NCBI GenBank assembly: GCA_902363625.1
Contig: CABJAS010000006.1
Location: 199,455-263,454, forward strand
Length of the DNA: 64,000 nt
Source: Clostridiaceae bacterium
GTDB taxonomy: Bacteria > Bacillota_I > Bacilli_A > Erysipelotrichales > Coprobacillaceae
Reading direction: 5' to 3'
Under the pieces are notes generated by a model. That model was not told where the DNA came from and did not search any database. It saw only the letters and a program-made list of their open reading frames with translations. A program made the translations under genes and the position numbers. Positions 18,494-28,265 of this stretch are shown here, in pieces (the stretch's first letter is position 1; each line of letters starts with the position of its first letter).

Positions 18494-20227
18494 ATGATGT
18501 ATAAAAAATTAATGGCTTATATAAAAGAATATAAGTTAGCTTCCCTGCTTGCTCCTATATTTGTTTCATTAGAAGTAGTCATGGAGGTCCTAATCCCAAT
18601 GATGATGGCACAGATCATCGATGTCGGGTTAGCCAATAACAATATTCCATATGTATATAAAATTGGAATCATAATGATGGGAATGGCGCTTGTTTCATTA
18701 TTATTTGGTGCTTTATCAGGGCGCTATGCGGCTGTTGCTTCAGCCGGAGTAGCCAAAAATTTAAGACAGGCAATTTATCATAAGATACAAGATTTTTCCT
18801 TTGCCAACATTGATAAATTTTCCACATCAAGCTTGGTTACACGTTTAACCACCGATGTGACAAACGTGCAAAATGCTTATCAAGTAATCATCCGTATGCT
18901 GGTGCGTGCACCGATCATGCTGGTCTTTGCCTTGTTTATGTCTTTTCAATTAAATGCACGTTTATCTGTTATCTTTTTATTTGTCATTCCATTTTTAGGA
19001 ATTGCTTTATATTTCATTATGACACGTGCGCATCCTAACTTTGTTAAGATGTTTAAAAAATATGACCTTGTAAACCTGGTAGTACAGGAAAACCTGACTA
19101 GTATCCGTACTGTAAAGGCATATGTCAGAGAAGATTATGAAAATAAAAAGTTTAAAAACGCAACCGGAGAATTACAGCAGTATTCTATCAACGCTGAAAA
19201 GATTCTGGCGTTTAACTCACCAATCATGCAGCTATCCATGTATTTCACAATTATTATGATTTCTTGGTTTGGTGCACAATTTATTATTGGCGGTTCTATG
19301 GAAACCGGTCAGTTAATGTCACTGTTTACCTATGTCACACAAATCTTATCAAGTCTGATGATGATCTCAATGTCCTTTGTGATGGTAACAATGGCTAAAT
19401 CTTCGGCAGAAAGAATCGTTGAAGTATTGGATGAAGAAAGTGATTTGACAAATGCTGCATCTCCATTAACTCAGGTTAATGACGGATCGATTGAATTTAA
19501 AAACGTCGATTTCAGCTACAGCAAAGATCCAAACAATTTAGCGTTAAGTCAGATTAATATTAAGATTGAATCCGGTCAGACAGTTGGTATTTTAGGAGGA
19601 ACCGGTAGTGCCAAGACTTCTTTGGTGCAAATGATTCCAAGACTATATGATGCCACAAACGGTCAGGTTTTAGTCGGTGGTCAGGATGTTCGTGATATCG
19701 ACATTGAAACATTAAGAGACAATGTTGCGATGGTACTGCAAAAGAATGTATTATTTTCCGGTACAATCAAAGAGAACCTGCGATGGGGAGATGCAAACGC
19801 GAGTGACGAAGATATTATTCATGCCTGTCAATTAGCACAAGCAGATGAATTTATTCAGTCTTTCCCAGATAAGTACGATACAATACTGGATCAAGGCGGA
19901 ACCAACGTTTCCGGTGGACAAAAACAGCGTTTATGTATAGCTAGGGCGCTGCTTAAAAAACCTAAGATTTTAATCTTAGATGATTCAACCAGTGCCGTAG
20001 ATACTAAAACAGATGCATTGATCCGTAAAGCCTTTAAAGAGGAAATTCCGAATACCACAAAAATTATTATTGCTCAGCGTGTATCTTCGGTTGAGGATGC
20101 CGATATGATCATCGTTTTAGATGATGGAAAAATAAATGGTATCGGAACACATGAAGAGCTGCTAAAAACAAATGCAATCTATCAAGAAGTATATGAATCA
20201 CAAACGAAAGGAGATGATCAGGAATGA
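18494..20227 (+). CDS. ABC exporter half-transporter, degenerate-site subunit
   Basis: 577 residues: six transmembrane helices (about 1-300), then an ATPase domain. Walker A is GGTGSAKTS (Ala where the third Gly is expected) and Walker B is ILILDDSTSAVD, with Asp instead of the catalytic Glu. The ABC signature VSGGQKQRL is canonical and the switch His is replaced (IIAQRVSS). This is the pattern of the TM287 / BmrC-type partner in heterodimeric exporters, where one of the two ATP sites cannot hydrolyse. Its partner starts in the ATGA overlap at 20224. The likely role is multidrug or peptide/lipid export; the substrate is unknown. Confidence 0.9.
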   Translation: MMYKKLMAYIKEYKLASLLAPIFVSLEVVMEVLIPMMMAQIIDVGLANNNIPYVYKIGIIMMGMALVSLLFGALSGRYAAVASAGVAKNLRQAIYHKIQDFSFANIDKFSTSSLVTRLTTDVTNVQNAYQVIIRMLVRAPIMLVFALFMSFQLNARLSVIFLFVIPFLGIALYFIMTRAHPNFVKMFKKYDLVNLVVQENLTSIRTVKAYVREDYENKKFKNATGELQQYSINAEKILAFNSPIMQLSMYFTIIMISWFGAQFIIGGSMETGQLMSLFTYVTQILSSLMMISMSFVMVTMAKSSAERIVEVLDEESDLTNAASPLTQVNDGSIEFKNVDFSYSKDPNNLALSQINIKIESGQTVGILGGTGSAKTSLVQMIPRLYDATNGQVLVGGQDVRDIDIETLRDNVAMVLQKNVLFSGTIKENLRWGDANASDEDIIHACQLAQADEFIQSFPDKYDTILDQGGTNVSGGQKQRLCIARALLKKPKILILDDSTSAVDTKTDALIRKAFKEEIPNTTKIIIAQRVSSVEDADMIIVLDDGKINGIGTHEELLKTNAIYQEVYESQTKGDDQE

Positions 20228-22119
20228 GAATGAAACCGATTGCCGGACCTAAACCAAAACGCGGAGATACAATCAAATCACTGAAAAGAATTTCTGGTTA
20301 TCTCTTTAAATATTATAAAATTCATTTTGTAACAGTTGTCATCTGTATCATTATCAGTGCCTTTGCCAATGTTCGCGGAACTCTATTCCTGCAGACATTG
20401 ATTGATGGCTACATTGTTCCGTTTATTGGTCAATCGAATCCTGATATGAGCGGATTAATGAGTGCTTTGATATCACTTGCCGCTATCTATTTAATTGGCG
20501 TTGCAACAACCTATATATACAACCGTATCATGATTAATGTTGCAAACGGAACGTTAAAGCATATTCGTGATGATATGTTTACACATCTGCAAAGTCTGCC
20601 GATCCGCTATTTCGATCAGCATACCCATGGTGAATTGATGAGCCGTTTTACCAATGATACCGACACACTGCGTCAGCTGCTCAGCCAAACAATCCCCCAG
20701 ATTCTAAACTCTGCCATTACAATCGTCAGTGTAGCGATTTCAATGATCGTATTAAGCTGGCAGTTAACGATTATTACTGTATTAATGGTGATGATTATGC
20801 TTGTCACAAGCCGTAAAGTTGGGGCTCAAAGTTCTCGTTTCTTTACTAAACAGCAAAATGACCTGGGAAATTTAAATGGGTATATTGAAGAAATGATGGA
20901 CGGGCAGAAAGTCGTTAAAGTATTCTGTCATGAAGATGTTTCCAAACAGGAGTTTGACACATTAAATGCACAATTATGTGCTTCTGCTACCAGTGCCAAC
21001 AGTTTCGCTAACTTCATGGGACCTATTTCGGCTAACTTAGGTCACTTGACCTACAGTGTTACCGCTATTGCCGGAACTATCTTTGCGATCAACGGCATCG
21101 GCAGTTTATCTATCGGTAAGATTGCTTCTTTCTTACAATTAACACGCAGCTTTAATATGCCGATTTCTCAGATTACTCAGCAGTTCAACTCTATTGTCAT
21201 GGCATTAGCCGGAGCTAAACGTATCTTTGATTTATTGGATCAGGAACCTGAAACCGATGAAGGCTATGTTACATTAGTGAACGCCGAAATTGATGAGGCT
21301 GGGAATATTACTGAATCTCAAAAAAGAACCGGTCAGTGGGCATGGAAGCATCCGCACAGCGATGGCAGCATCACTTATACCAAATTAACCGGAGATGTTC
21401 GATTCTTTGATGTTGATTTTGGTTATGTCGATGATAAAATCGTTTTGCATGATGTCAGTCTATTCGCTAAGCCGGGGCAAAAATTAGCTTTTGTTGGTGC
21501 TACCGGTGCGGGTAAAACAACGATTACCAATCTTATTAATCGTTTCTATGATATTCAAGATGGAAAGATTCGTTATGATGATATCAACATTAATAAGATT
21601 AAAAAAGATGATCTTCGCCGTTCATTAGGCATGGTATTGCAGGATACTCATCTTTTCACCGGAACAATCAAAGACAATATTCGTTATGGTAAATTAGATG
21701 CTACTGACGAAGAAATCTATGAAGCTGCTCGCATTGCCAATGCCGATACCTTTATAAAACATTTGCCTAATGGCTACGATACGTATTTGACAAGTGACGG
21801 AGCCGGTCTTTCTCAGGGGCAGCGTCAGTTATTATCTATTGCCAGAGCCGCTGTGGCAAACCCACCTGTATTAATCCTTGATGAAGCGACTTCAAGTATT
21901 GATACGCGTACCGAATCATTAATTCAAACAGCAATGGATCAATTAATGCATGGACGTACTGTCTTTGTCATTGCTCACCGATTATCTACCGTTAAAAATT
22001 CTGATGCTATCATGGTGCTTGAACAAGGACGCATTATTGAACGTGGAAACCATCAAGAATTAATTGAACAAAAAGGACGTTATTACCAGTTATATACCGG
22101 AGCCTTTGAACTAGAATAA
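20224..22119 (+). CDS. ABC exporter half-transporter, catalytic subunit
   Basis: 631 residues: six transmembrane helices (about 30-320), an insertion of about 35 residues before the ATPase domain (NAEIDEAGNITESQKR...), then the ATPase. Walker A GATGAGKTT, Q-loop in VLQDTHLF, signature LSQGQRQLL (Gln for the second Gly), Walker B LILDEATSSID with the catalytic Glu, and switch His in IAHRLS are all present. The non-canonical signature pairs with the degenerate Walker motifs of the partner, matching TM288 / BmrD-type subunits. It overlaps the upstream gene by 4 bp, so stoichiometric translation is expected. Confidence 0.9.
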   Translation: MRMKPIAGPKPKRGDTIKSLKRISGYLFKYYKIHFVTVVICIIISAFANVRGTLFLQTLIDGYIVPFIGQSNPDMSGLMSALISLAAIYLIGVATTYIYNRIMINVANGTLKHIRDDMFTHLQSLPIRYFDQHTHGELMSRFTNDTDTLRQLLSQTIPQILNSAITIVSVAISMIVLSWQLTIITVLMVMIMLVTSRKVGAQSSRFFTKQQNDLGNLNGYIEEMMDGQKVVKVFCHEDVSKQEFDTLNAQLCASATSANSFANFMGPISANLGHLTYSVTAIAGTIFAINGIGSLSIGKIASFLQLTRSFNMPISQITQQFNSIVMALAGAKRIFDLLDQEPETDEGYVTLVNAEIDEAGNITESQKRTGQWAWKHPHSDGSITYTKLTGDVRFFDVDFGYVDDKIVLHDVSLFAKPGQKLAFVGATGAGKTTITNLINRFYDIQDGKIRYDDININKIKKDDLRRSLGMVLQDTHLFTGTIKDNIRYGKLDATDEEIYEAARIANADTFIKHLPNGYDTYLTSDGAGLSQGQRQLLSIARAAVANPPVLILDEATSSIDTRTESLIQTAMDQLMHGRTVFVIAHRLSTVKNSDAIMVLEQGRIIERGNHQELIEQKGRYYQLYTGAFELE

Positions 22120-22121
22120 AT

Positions 22122-22151
22122 AAAGCCGTATCTATCAAGATACGACTTTTT
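22122..22151. terminator. Bidirectional terminator
   Basis: CGTATC...GATACG stem (22127-22132 / 22139-22144) with A-run before and T-run after. It closes the exporter operon and may also serve the convergent GH1 gene. Confidence 0.75.
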
Positions 22152-22184
22152 TCTTAAACTCAAAACTATATTGAGACATAAAAT

Positions 22185-22233
22185 ACCGACCTCCAATCGT
22201 TAGATTTTTTAGGTCTAACTTTTGGAAATCGGT
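22185..22233 (-). terminator. Interrupted hairpin after GH1 gene
   Basis: Stacked short helices ACCGA/TCGGT, CCAA/TTGG and TTAGA/TCTAA fold the 49 bases just after the GH1 stop. The T-run is weak (TATTTTA), so it may be a terminator or an mRNA 3'-end stabiliser. Confidence 0.45.
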
Positions 22234-22240
22234 AAAATAG

Positions 22241-23755
<1,515 letters not shown>

Positions 23756-23815
23756 TTAGCGAGGTATTTTTGAATAGTGATTTTCATAATTGGTAGGAAT
23801 ATCCAAATTTAAGAT

Positions 23816-23856
23816 AAAAAAAGGAGACTAGCTGAAATTTTCCTCCAGCTTCTCCC
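23816..23856 (-). terminator. Terminator overlapping end of APH-like gene
   Basis: GGAGAAGCTGG pairs imperfectly with CAGCTAGTCTCC, followed on the minus strand by TTTTTTT. The stop codon of the kinase gene (23828) lies inside, so the GH1 gene below probably has its own promoter. Confidence 0.55.
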
Positions 23857-24733
23857 TGATTTTTTGCATGAGCAATCCTATACTTGATATTTCTTCTACA
23901 CCTTTTAAGCGGTCACGAATAATGTCTGCCCCAAAATCGTGAATAAGAAGACCTTGTATACAGATTTTTATATATTGTTTAATAGTAAGTGATCCAAAAT
24001 AGCCGGTTAGATAATCTTTATCGAACTGAAATAATTCACAGATAATAACTGTCCATTCATATTCAATCGGTGCCATTAAGGCATCAGCAAAATCGATTAT
24101 ATGAATCTGTTGGTTATGATCTATAATGAGATTATCCCCGTTAAGATCCCCATGTACATAAACAGATGAACAGCTTGAATATTGATCTAAATACTTAATC
24201 CTCTCTTTTTGAAAAGCATCAGGAAAGATCTGCCAGCGCGGATTAAGCTTTGCCTTTTCAATATAATTTACTGAATTTAATATGTTTGGTCGATTGAGAC
24301 AATCTGTCAGTTTTCTTAGCTGTCTGCCTAGCTTTACTTTCGTTTGTGTGTCATATTCAAACATTTTTAGTGAAAACGGAATTCCATCAATGTATGTCAA
24401 AACTAAATAACGGAATACGTAACGGTCATAGCGTATCCCCTGACATAGAACCTTTGCGGTTGGAATAAGCGATTGTGCATCATTTAATCCTGCTGTTTCC
24501 ACTTCATAATCATGTTGGGTATCACATCCCGATTCTATTGGAGCAAAGATTTTAATAACCTTATCTCCCACTTTAAATACAGCATTGGTTCCAGCCTGAC
24601 AATGTTCAATAGGCGCCATCATCCATTCATTTTCTTTCCAAATCGAAGTGATTAAGGCAGAAAAGGCAGGAATTGATTGATATACATTTGCCCATGCTTC
24701 CCAGCCATTAATCCTTTCATTGAACAGATTCAT
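23828..24733 (-). CDS. APH/ChoK-family phosphotransferase of unknown substrate
   Basis: 301 residues from ATG 24733, which overlaps the stop of the RpiR gene as ATGA; a GTG five codons upstream is also open but less likely. Kinase-like fold: nucleotide-binding Lys in VIKIFAP near residue 59, Brenner motif YVHGDLNGDNLIID (catalytic Asp and Asn) near residues 195-209, and metal Asp in IHIIDFADA near residue 216. These are the hallmarks of aminoglycoside/choline/sugar kinases of the APH superfamily. Translational coupling to an RpiR sugar regulator and closeness to a 6-phospho-beta-glucosidase argue for a small-molecule (perhaps sugar) kinase rather than antibiotic resistance. Confidence 0.75.
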   Translation of the reverse strand: MNLFNERINGWEAWANVYQSIPAFSALITSIWKENEWMMAPIEHCQAGTNAVFKVGDKVIKIFAPIESGCDTQHDYEVETAGLNDAQSLIPTAKVLCQGIRYDRYVFRYLVLTYIDGIPFSLKMFEYDTQTKVKLGRQLRKLTDCLNRPNILNSVNYIEKAKLNPRWQIFPDAFQKERIKYLDQYSSCSSVYVHGDLNGDNLIIDHNQQIHIIDFADALMAPIEYEWTVIICELFQFDKDYLTGYFGSLTIKQYIKICIQGLLIHDFGADIIRDRLKGVEEISSIGLLMQKIREKLEENFS

Positions 24734-25584
24734 TCTTCTTTCCCCCACTGCTCTCTGGCTTCCCTTAATTCTTCGGTAATCGACTTTAAGTGATCATAAT
24801 GCTGGATCATTAAAGAAGCTACCATAATATCAAATATATACTGTGTTGACATTGTAAACATCACATTGGAAAATTCAAGTGTATTGCGTGTCGTCATAAT
24901 CTGCAAAGAAGTATCACACCATCTGCTTAATGATGATTTTTTTGTCCCAACGATGCCCACCATAAAGATATGAGCATCTTTTAAACGCTTAGCACTATCA
25001 ATAATTCCCGGATTCTTTCCGGTATGGGAAATCAGTATGGCGATCGTATTGGTTTTATTTTTCTCCAATAGCTTCACATGTGTCCAGTTAGCACTGGTAT
25101 AGGCATACGCAGATACACCAACTTCTTCAAACTTATAAGCCGCAATCTTTGCCAATTCGTAATTTACGCCATCACCATAAATTTCTATGCGTTCAGATTG
25201 TTTTAAACGATTGATAATTTGAATGATTTTATTTCTTTCCAGCATCGTTCTTGTGAAATCGATCGCTTTCGTGTAAATAAGCGGCATAGTCTGAATAATA
25301 TCATCGATCGTGCTTTCCTTTTCATAAGGAATTGGCTTTAATTCTTCTTCCATCTGCTGCATATGAGAATACTCACTGGCATATTGTATTTTTAATTCAC
25401 TATAGCCTTTATACCCTGCCTTTTGAGATAAGCGAATGATTGTAGAAGCACTTGTATGGCTTGCCTTTGCTAACTGATTGCAGTTCATTTTTAAAACATC
25501 CTGCGGATTTTCTAAAATATATTGCACAACATAGGTTTCCTGCTGAGTTAAATTATCTAAGTTTTTGATTTTATCTACTAACAT
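24730..25584 (-). CDS. RpiR-family transcriptional regulator (HTH + SIS)
   Basis: 284 residues. The N-terminal HTH (residues 1-75) has NQLAKASHTSASTIIRLSQ. The SIS domain starts near residue 120 (ERIEIYGDGVNYELAKI) and its second strand-loop is AILISHTGKNPGIID. It belongs to the same family as the protein at 15669 but they are clearly diverged. It is coupled to the APH-like gene by a 4-bp overlap and lies upstream of the GH1 gene, so it probably controls beta-glucoside use in response to a phosphosugar. Confidence 0.88.
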   Translation of the reverse strand: MLVDKIKNLDNLTQQETYVVQYILENPQDVLKMNCNQLAKASHTSASTIIRLSQKAGYKGYSELKIQYASEYSHMQQMEEELKPIPYEKESTIDDIIQTMPLIYTKAIDFTRTMLERNKIIQIINRLKQSERIEIYGDGVNYELAKIAAYKFEEVGVSAYAYTSANWTHVKLLEKNKTNTIAILISHTGKNPGIIDSAKRLKDAHIFMVGIVGTKKSSLSRWCDTSLQIMTTRNTLEFSNVMFTMSTQYIFDIMVASLMIQHYDHLKSITEELREAREQWGKEE

Positions 25585-25671
25585 GGCAGATCCGTAATAT
25601 TTTTCATGCTATTCATACATCTCCTTATGGATTGATTTTATCTGATTTTCATAATTAAATATTTATACTCG

Positions 25672-25983
25672 TTATTTAATTTTTAAATATAATGAATTAA
25701 TTTTTTTTAAAAATTCTATATCTTTCTCTTCCACAGTACTTAATACTACTAAATCAATTGGCAATTCGATTATTGTTTTAAAAAAAGAACGAATAAAGTT
25801 TAAATCATTAATTATTTTATCTGAATACTCTGAATAAATAAGCAACATATCAATATCATTTGGATTACTTTTTACATCTAGTATTGATCCAAACAAATAA
25901 ACATTATCAAAATAATCAAACAACACTATTTGCTGATCAATCACCTCAAAAATACTAGTTCTTGAATTTATTAATGTATTCAT
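25672..25983 (-). CDS. Minimal nucleotidyltransferase-fold (MNT-like) protein
   Basis: 103 residues with the polymerase-beta nucleotidyltransferase core: VYLFGSILDVKSNPNDIDML, i.e. Gly-Ser followed nine residues later by Asp-Ile-Asp, the metal-binding pair. A third acidic position may be in IELPIDLVV near residue 78. The size and motif match MNT proteins, which usually pair with HEPN toxins and AMPylate them. Here the partner is an HNH protein: the ATG at 25983 lies 29 bp inside the end of that gene. The DNA is strikingly AT-rich compared with the flanks. The function as antitoxin or regulator of the HNH protein is inference. Confidence 0.7.
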   Translation of the reverse strand: MNTLINSRTSIFEVIDQQIVLFDYFDNVYLFGSILDVKSNPNDIDMLLIYSEYSDKIINDLNFIRSFFKTIIELPIDLVVLSTVEEKDIEFLKKINSLYLKIK

Positions 25984-27103
25984 AAAAATCTTCCATAGTC
26001 AATAAAGTTACATTCATTTTTTCAGAAAGTTTATATGCTTGGTCCGATATACAACTTCTCCCATTCCAATTATGTAAATTAACGATAATGCTATTCTCTT
26101 CCGGAGATAACTGCATTAATTCAACTTTACTTAAACAATATTCATAAATAAAAATTACTTTTTCTCCATATACACTAACTTCTCTTAAATTATTATATTT
26201 TAGAAATTCATAACTGATGCCATTGAAGTTCATATATTTAAATGCATAGTTCAAACTTTTTAACCTAACCTTCGTTTGACTAAAACAATTATAATTAAAG
26301 TATAATTGTCTTAATCTAGGGGTATCAGCTAATAGTAATTTAATTAGTTTCCCATCCTCTTTTAATATAATGTAAGGATCATTAATTCCCATAACTATAG
26401 ATTTAAATTTGTTCTCTTCATTTAATTTTGTTATTAACATTTCTAAAGATTCAACAGATGGTAGTATAGAATCCTTAACAGGAGTTATTCCAAACATAGA
26501 ATTAATTTCTCTTGGGAAAAGAATTTGTCTAATTTTTTCTTCATCACTACGAGTAGTTTCAAACTCATCTACATGTTGCATGAAAGAAAAAATATATTCT
26601 AAATTTGAATAGGATTCTTCAGGATGCCTTTGAATCAAATAAAGATTTTGTTCAAACAATTTTCTCAACTTCCTGTTGTTTGCTAATACTTTAACTTCAA
26701 ATTTGTCCCATAATTCCCTATTATTGCCTAAATAATAGCTTTCATAAATAATTTTATTCTCTAAAAGTAAAGGCGCTACCTCCTTTTTTAAATCATCAAA
26801 AGATGCAAACTTTTTGCAAAATAATTTATCAACCTCTTCTCTGCGAATTTTCTTCCAATTTTTAACTTCTTCAGGACTAAAAGAATAATTTTTATCAAAA
26901 TCTTTATGACAATTAGGACATAAAACAACTAAGTTTTCAAATGAATTATCCGCTGTCTTACAATAAGGAATAATATGAGCTTTTTCAACTATATCTCCGT
27001 TACTCATAAACAATTCCCTTTGACAATCAGGGTTCATACATCTTCCCATAGATTCCGCATACAACCTTCTTTTAACATTCTCGTCTATTTTATCTCTACC
27101 CAT
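25955..27103 (-). CDS. HNH endonuclease with long uncharacterised C-terminal region
   Basis: 382 residues. The N-terminal 70 residues are an HNH domain: GRCMNPDCQRELF (zinc CxxxxC-type knuckle), EKAHIIPY (catalytic His), NSFENLVVLCPNCHKDFDK (N, CxxC and final H). The remaining ~300 residues contain no domain I can name; the end (SDQAYKLSEKMNVTLLTMED) vaguely recalls the last strand-helix of restriction-endonuclease folds. ATG at 27103 with AAAGGGGAA upstream. It overlaps the MNT-like gene by 29 bp, an arrangement typical of two-gene defence or toxin-antitoxin modules. AT content is visibly higher than the neighbours, suggesting recent transfer. Confidence 0.75.
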   Translation of the reverse strand: MGRDKIDENVKRRLYAESMGRCMNPDCQRELFMSNGDIVEKAHIIPYCKTADNSFENLVVLCPNCHKDFDKNYSFSPEEVKNWKKIRREEVDKLFCKKFASFDDLKKEVAPLLLENKIIYESYYLGNNRELWDKFEVKVLANNRKLRKLFEQNLYLIQRHPEESYSNLEYIFSFMQHVDEFETTRSDEEKIRQILFPREINSMFGITPVKDSILPSVESLEMLITKLNEENKFKSIVMGINDPYIILKEDGKLIKLLLADTPRLRQLYFNYNCFSQTKVRLKSLNYAFKYMNFNGISYEFLKYNNLREVSVYGEKVIFIYEYCLSKVELMQLSPEENSIIVNLHNWNGRSCISDQAYKLSEKMNVTLLTMEDFYEYINKFKN

Positions 27104-27522
27104 TATATAGTTCCCCTTTGACTAATGTTTCTTCTGTCACAGTAATGTCGATTACTGCAATCTGTTTATCTTGAACTTTTTAACATAATAAATTATCTCA
27201 CAGAAATTATGATAAACTTACCATATATAAATACGTAAAGTTAGAATTATTCCCCTTATAATAACCTAATATTATAATACCATGAAATATTAAAAAAAGA
27301 AGATTCAATTATATCTTTAATCTTTTTTATATAACATCATTCAGCTCCTCGAATTAGTATTCATTTTTCAGATATCAATATGTCGTTAATTCTTTCAATT
27401 CATTTATATCCCATTATTTATTTTACAATACTCATGAATGTTTATAAAAAAAGAAAGACACTATTTTGCATATAGTCTTCTTTTTTGACTTAATATACTA
27501 AAGCGGCAATTACCATGAAAAG
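27104..27522. other. AT-rich intergenic DNA upstream of HNH gene
   Basis: About 420 bases with no convincing gene. An imperfect hairpin with A- and T-rich flanks (about 27445-27487, GAC...GTC core) may be a terminator. The HNH promoter should lie in 27110-27260, but no clear consensus pair was found. Confidence 0.4.
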
Positions 27523-27724
27523 AAAAAAACCTGTATAAACAGGTTTTCGTCAAGAATATCGTATTAATGCCTATCATCTACTAGCAAAAATGATAGATCA
27601 TCAATGTTCATCACTGCACATAATATTATTATAAGCATTCGGAAAAATCAAAGGACATGCAGTGAATGAAATAGGAGAATATTTCATGCTTAATTTACTA
27701 AGCTTTGGTTAGCCTTAACTAACC
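27523..27724 (-). ncRNA. Candidate metal-regulated small RNA (~200 nt)
   Basis: A strong promoter (27731-27760) reads leftward into DNA with no substantial gene and ends in a perfect intrinsic terminator: AAACCTGT / ACAGGTTT (27527-27546, loop ATAA) followed by seven U. Between them the transcript can form further helices: GAAAT/ATTTC, TCACTGCA/TGCAGTGA and CTATCAT/ATGATAG. The only reading frame from an ATG is 28 codons (MKYSPISFTACPLIFPN...) without a ribosome binding site, so a non-coding role is preferred, though a small peptide cannot be excluded. The promoter carries two GTTAG-N6-CTAAC operators also found at the ycl siderophore operon, so it should be made under metal limitation. Confidence 0.6.
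27707..27724. promoter_or_regulatory. Operator 2 at the small-RNA promoter
   Basis: GGTTAG-CCTTAA-CTAACC, perfect six-base arms, located at the predicted transcription start. It resembles DtxR/IdeR half-sites (GGTTAG/CTAACC), but with a 6-bp rather than 1-bp centre. Confidence 0.7.
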
Positions 27725-27730
27725 ACCTAT

Positions 27731-27760
27731 ATATTAGCATAAGCTAACTTTATTTGTCAA
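27731..27760 (-). promoter_or_regulatory. Promoter of the candidate small RNA
   Basis: TTGACA (27755-27760), 18-bp spacer, TAATAT (27731-27736) on the minus strand. The spacer ATAAAGTTAGCTTATGC is almost identical to that of the ycl promoter at 42603-42619. Confidence 0.75.
27734..27748. promoter_or_regulatory. Operator 1 at the small-RNA promoter
   Basis: TTAGC-ATAA-GCTAA inverted repeat (GTTAG-N6-CTAAT on the minus strand), lying between -35 and -10. Binding here would block RNA polymerase. Confidence 0.65.
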
Positions 27761-27802
27761 CTAAAAAATCTATTATTCCTCTGTTGTATTATGATGAATT
27801 AC

Positions 27803-27834
27803 AGAAAAACCGTTGAACTTCATCATTCAACGGT
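27803..27834 (-). terminator. Terminator after RNHCP gene
   Basis: ACCGTTGAA...TTCAACGGT, nine perfect pairs with an 8-nt loop, followed on the minus strand by TTTTT. Confidence 0.8.
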
Positions 27835-27858
27835 CAATCATTCACTTAAATACTATTT

Positions 27859-28260
27859 TTAATCTAATTCATCATCATTATAACCATTTAACTTAGCGAT
27901 TTGTTTTAATCGTTCAATTGGAAAAGGCGGGTTTGTCAAAGGTCTTAAAGCGATTGACATAATTTTCAAAGGATTATCATCTGCTGCTGTCCGATTAGAA
28001 TGGATATGTCCACAGCGGCGACAGCGATGAAGAATTGCCCATTCTCCGTCTTTTCTTACCCAAACCCCGATTGGATCCATTATACCGCCGCATTCTGCTG
28101 AGCGATCACCCGGTATATCATCTAAATGAATACTGGATAAACAATTAGGACAGTGATTTCGATGAAGACTGCCTGCTCCTTCTATTGTCACTTCTTTTCC
28201 ACATACTTTGCATATAAATGGTTTGATATCTGTATTACTTTTATTATTAAATTTCTTCAT
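27859..28260 (-). CDS. RNHCP-domain zinc-binding protein
   Basis: 133 residues. It contains the motif that names the family, RNHCPNC (here HRNHCPNCLSS), preceded by CKVCGKE and followed by HRCRRCGH: three Cys-rich knuckles, likely two zinc sites. The family is widespread in bacteria and has no assigned function; zinc ribbons of this type may bind RNA. ATG at 28260 with a perfect AAAGGAGG ribosome binding site. Its leader contains a strong hairpin that could control this ribosome binding site (28266-28330). It is followed by a strong terminator. Confidence 0.8.
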   Translation of the reverse strand: MKKFNNKSNTDIKPFICKVCGKEVTIEGAGSLHRNHCPNCLSSIHLDDIPGDRSAECGGIMDPIGVWVRKDGEWAILHRCRRCGHIHSNRTAADDNPLKIMSIALRPLTNPPFPIERLKQIAKLNGYNDDELD

Positions 28261-28265
28261 ACTAT

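Noticed and set aside
23828..24733. Aminoglycoside resistance gene
   Set aside because: Only the superfamily fold and catalytic motifs are shared; the operon context (RpiR, GH1) points to metabolism, so no resistance function is claimed.
27598..27684. A 28-codon frame (MKYSPISFTACP...) inside the candidate small RNA
   Set aside because: No Shine-Dalgarno precedes it and the composition is not distinctive, so I kept the non-coding call; it is recorded as the alternative.
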